Assembly: GCF_000429025.1 (NCBI RefSeq)
Contig: NZ_AUBB01000010.1
Location: 62,001 to 126,000 of the forward strand
DNA from: Actinospineispora spinosispora DSM 44797
GTDB taxonomy: Bacteria; Actinomycetota; Actinomycetes; Mycobacteriales; Pseudonocardiaceae
Direction: 5' to 3'
Length of the DNA: 64,000 bases
Shown here: positions 61,838 through 64,000 of the stretch, in pieces
Layout: each line of letters begins with the position of its first letter
Numbering within the stretch: the first letter of the stretch is position 1
Notes under the pieces: model-generated
The model's database searches: none
Seen by the model: only the letters and a program-made list of their open reading frames with translations
Told to the model about the DNA's origin: nothing
Program-made: the position numbers and the translations under genes

Positions 61838-62566
61838 CTACTGGTCGATGTCGTAGACGACCGTCACCGCGACGGTGAGTTTTTGGTTGCCCGGCTGGAC
61901 CGGGGTGGAACCCGCCGCCGCGTCGAGCGAACGCTCGTACATCGGTACCGGCGGTGCCGACACCGGCGCCTCGGAGATCGACCGGAGCTTGCCGAGCCGC
62001 ACACCGGCGGCCTCGGCCATCTGACCCGCCTGTTTCTGGGCCTGCTTCACCGCGTCGGCCCTGGCCTTGGCGCGCAGGTCGCTGTCGTCCTTGATCGAGA
62101 AGGTGAGCTGCTGGACGCGGACGGCGTCCCCGGCGGCTTCGCCGGCGGCGTCGATGATGCCGCCCGCCGACGCGACGTTGTACAGCGTCGCGGTGACCTG
62201 GTTGGTGACCTCGTAGCCGGTGATGCGTCCGTCGCCGGAGTTGTAGGACGGATTGACCGACAGCTGGCTGGTCCTGATGTCGGCGTCGGCGACGCCCTTG
62301 TTCTTCAGCATCGTGATCAACGCGTTGGCCTGCTGGCGGTTGGCGCCGAGCGCTCCGTTGGCGCTCGGCCCCTGGGTCTGCACGCCCAGCACGAGGGTCA
62401 CCACGTCGGGCGTGCCGGTGACGGTCCCGACGCCGCTCGCCGTGATGCCCGTCCGGTCGCCGCCGGCATCGGTGGCGGTGCCGGGGGAGGCGCAGCCGGT
62501 CAGAACGAGCGCTCCCAGTGCGAGACCGGCGGCGAGGACGGGCAGGGACGGTAGCTGACGCTTCAC
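61838..62566 (-). CDS. SIMPL-domain lipoprotein
   Basis: 242 residues, GTG start with GGAG 7 nt upstream. Signal peptide with lipobox LTGC, so Cys25 is lipid-modified and the protein faces outward. The SIMPL (DUF541) domain follows: ITASGVGTVTGTPDVVTLVL, ANALITMLKNKGVADADIRT, then SVNPSYNSGDGRITGYEVTN and KARADAVKQAQKQAGQMAEA. It probably forms oligomers at the envelope; the exact role is unknown in this family. Converges with the RNA methyltransferase gene. Confidence 0.88.
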   Translation of the reverse strand: MKRQLPSLPVLAAGLALGALVLTGCASPGTATDAGGDRTGITASGVGTVTGTPDVVTLVLGVQTQGPSANGALGANRQQANALITMLKNKGVADADIRTSQLSVNPSYNSGDGRITGYEVTNQVTATLYNVASAGGIIDAAGEAAGDAVRVQQLTFSIKDDSDLRAKARADAVKQAQKQAGQMAEAAGVRLGKLRSISEAPVSAPPVPMYERSLDAAAGSTPVQPGNQKLTVAVTVVYDIDQ

Positions 62567-62669
62567 TGAGTTCTCCGTTCGCGGGGGGCTTCATCGACTT
62601 GGACGGAGTGAGGTGCCTGTCAGGTTGCACCAGTCACCGATCGTGTCCGGAATCGGCCCCGGTCACTCG

Positions 62670-63686
62670 TCAGGAGATCGCCGCGCCGACGCACAGACCC
62701 AGTACGAGCAGCAGACCGGCCTGCCGGGTGTGCAGCCACACCAGTGCCGCGTACCAGAGCGGCCACACCGGGAAACCCGAGGGAGGTTCATCCGGCGGCG
62801 GGCGCAACAGGTGCGGCCACACCTTGACCAGCCGGGGTACGCCCAGCAGCACCAGCAACGCGGGCCAGGGCATCGCACCGAGCAGTACGCACAGCCCGAC
62901 CAGCGGGTAGAAGGCCATCATCAGCCCGAGCGTCGCCAGCCGGGCACTCCGGTCACCCAGCACGACCGGCAGGGTGCGGATGCCCAGCGGTGCGTCGAAC
63001 GGGATCTTGTCGGTGTGCTTGCCCATCAGCACGGCCACACACAGCAGGCCGTAGGGCAGCGAGGCGAGCAGTACATGCCACCCGACGTGGCCCACCGCCG
63101 CGTAGTAGGTCCCGCACACCATCAACGGACCCCACACGATCAGCACGTCGGGTTCGCCGAGACCGCGTTTCTTGAGCCTCAGCGGAGGCGCCGTGTAGGC
63201 CACGCTGAGCAGGAAGCCGGCGAGGGCGAACGCGACCATCGGCCAGCCTCTGGCCTGGGTCAGCACCACCAGGATGACCAGGTCGGCGAGGTTGACGACG
63301 ATCGCGGCGCGGAGCAGTGCACGCTTGCTGACCAGCCCGGACAGGATCGGGTGCGGCGCGTAGAGGGCACGCGGGTACTCGGCGGTGTCGGAGCCGGCGC
63401 GGGTGTCGTACAGATCGTTCATCAGGTTGTTCGCCAGATGGGCGAGGGTGATCCCGAGGATCGACAGCAGCAGCCAGCGCCAGTCGAGGCGTGGATCGCC
63501 GATCGTGAGCAGGGCCGCCACCAGCCCGGCGACGAGCGTCATGGGCAGGACCGCGGCCCTGCTCACCACGATCCACCTGGTCACCCTGTCCAGCTGGTCG
63601 ATCGGCCCGGGCGGCGGGTTCGTGGTGCGCAGCGCGTATGCCCAGGACGCCGGCCGCGAACGGCTCGGTCCAGTGGCGTCGGTCAC
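62670..63686 (-). CDS. UbiA-family prenyltransferase
   Basis: 338 residues, GTG start, about nine membrane helices. The two Asp-rich motifs are ANNLMNDLYDTRAGSD (first, for the prenyl diphosphate) and GKHTDKIPFDAPLGIRTL (second). UbiA enzymes attach a polyprenyl chain to an aromatic or sugar acceptor. It is closest in pattern to MenA-like/1,4-dihydroxy-2-naphthoate or related prenyltransferases, but the context (SIMPL lipoprotein, SDR) does not give the acceptor. Confidence 0.85.
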   Translation of the reverse strand: MTDATGPSRSRPASWAYALRTTNPPPGPIDQLDRVTRWIVVSRAAVLPMTLVAGLVAALLTIGDPRLDWRWLLLSILGITLAHLANNLMNDLYDTRAGSDTAEYPRALYAPHPILSGLVSKRALLRAAIVVNLADLVILVVLTQARGWPMVAFALAGFLLSVAYTAPPLRLKKRGLGEPDVLIVWGPLMVCGTYYAAVGHVGWHVLLASLPYGLLCVAVLMGKHTDKIPFDAPLGIRTLPVVLGDRSARLATLGLMMAFYPLVGLCVLLGAMPWPALLVLLGVPRLVKVWPHLLRPPPDEPPSGFPVWPLWYAALVWLHTRQAGLLLVLGLCVGAAIS

Positions 63687-63722
63687 ATCGGGGAGGCTAC
63701 TCCCCGGTGTGTCGACCTCGGG

Positions 63723-64000
63723 CTACCAGGCGACCTGGCCCTGGTCGGAGAAGAACCCGCCGGAGGGGCCGTCCGGGCCGAGCGTGGCGAGCCGGACCGC
63801 GACCAGCGCGCCCCGAGCCGCACTGCGCGGACCGGTGGGATTCAGACCGGTCGCGCACGGCCCGGGGTCCGCCGCGTTGACCAGGATCCCAGCCTCCCGT
63901 AGCTCCCTCGAGTACTGGACGGTCAGCGAGTTCAGCGCGGTCTTGGCCGGGATGTAGGCCCCGTTGGGCGGGATCGAGGAGAACGGCCCCTCCTCGGCGC
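63723..64000 (-). CDS. Short-chain dehydrogenase/reductase, C-terminal part
   Basis: The last 91 residues are present; the gene continues beyond the window. GAYIPAKTALNSLTVQYSRE contains the YxxxK active-site pair and AGILVNAADPGPCATGLNP the usual PG motif after it. The short C-terminus ending GGFFSDQGQVAW is typical of carbonyl-reductase-like SDRs. Substrate unknown. Confidence 0.82.
   Translation of the reverse strand, partial: AEEGPFSSIPPNGAYIPAKTALNSLTVQYSRELREAGILVNAADPGPCATGLNPTGPRSAARGALVAVRLATLGPDGPSGGFFSDQGQVAW

Overview
The window is 64 kb of high-GC (roughly 70% by eye) chromosomal DNA from an actinomycete. The strongest clue is gene order. From about 46.9 kb to 61.8 kb it follows the Mycobacterium tuberculosis Rv2689c-Rv2703 block nearly gene for gene: sigA, suhB-type phosphatase, cei, DUF4193, DUF3093, dut, DUF3710, alpha/beta hydrolase, OB-fold protein, DUF3159, ceoC/ceoB, APC permease, TRAM-domain RNA methyltransferase. 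A ppgK gene is absent and a phosphotransferase is inserted beside cei. With the Sdh1-type succinate dehydrogenase, many PucR/LacI/LuxR regulators and frequent GTG/TTG starts, this suggests a Pseudonocardiaceae-like genus. No tRNA, rRNA, CRISPR array, prophage or intact insertion sequence was seen.

Layout. 0-3.2 kb: end of the Sdh1 operon. 3.3-8.3 kb: APH(3')-like kinase, a sugar-type dehydrogenase/isomerase pair, and a LuxR regulator divergent from cupin and SnoaL-like genes. 8.3-10.4 kb: APC permease coupled to a beta-lactamase-fold hydrolase. 10.5-14.8 kb: a LacI regulator followed by a predicted pseudouridine catabolic unit (psuK, psuG, NCS1 permease) with a recurring 14-bp operator-like palindrome. 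14.9-15.5 kb: Phd/VapC toxin-antitoxin with a 19-nt palindrome. 15.6-21.6 kb: APC permease and the proline catabolic pair putB/pruA with a divergent PucR regulator. 21.6-29.4 kb: DUF4192 gene behind two DnaA-box matches, galE, IdeR/DtxR, a sulfurtransferase, and an AcuC deacetylase next to a GNAT-acyl-CoA-synthetase fusion (Pat type). 29.4-34.8 kb: class I fumarase, a SigB-like sigma factor, a PHA-synthase-like protein and an XRE regulator. 34.7-38.9 kb: PucR regulator divergent from alanine dehydrogenase and a class III aminotransferase. 39.2-45.6 kb: D-aminoacyl-tRNA deacylase, methyltransferase, HhH protein, small DUF genes, YihY and a helicase. 45.8-61.8 kb: the conserved sigA-dut-ceoBC core. 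61.8-64 kb: SIMPL lipoprotein, UbiA prenyltransferase and a partial SDR.

The most unusual content is non-coding. Three copies of a 117-119 nt two-stem palindrome lie at 3' ends of genes. They share fixed CGTGAGTG blocks and TTC/GAA-capped side hairpins, while the variable stem bases change together so that pairing is kept. A pair of about 142-nt inverted repeats encloses 329 nt between suhB and cei, and further long hairpins lie at 3.3 kb and 54.9 kb. These look like families of structured intergenic repeats.

Genes that plausibly work together: psuK/psuG/permease under the LacI regulator; putB/pruA under PucR; the acetyltransferase/deacetylase pair acting on acyl-CoA metabolism; CeoB/CeoC RCK proteins with the divergent KimA-like permease in potassium uptake; and Ald with the aminotransferase in amine or omega-amino-acid use. 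Start codons were chosen from ribosome binding sites and family alignment from memory; functions rest on motif recognition, not database searches.
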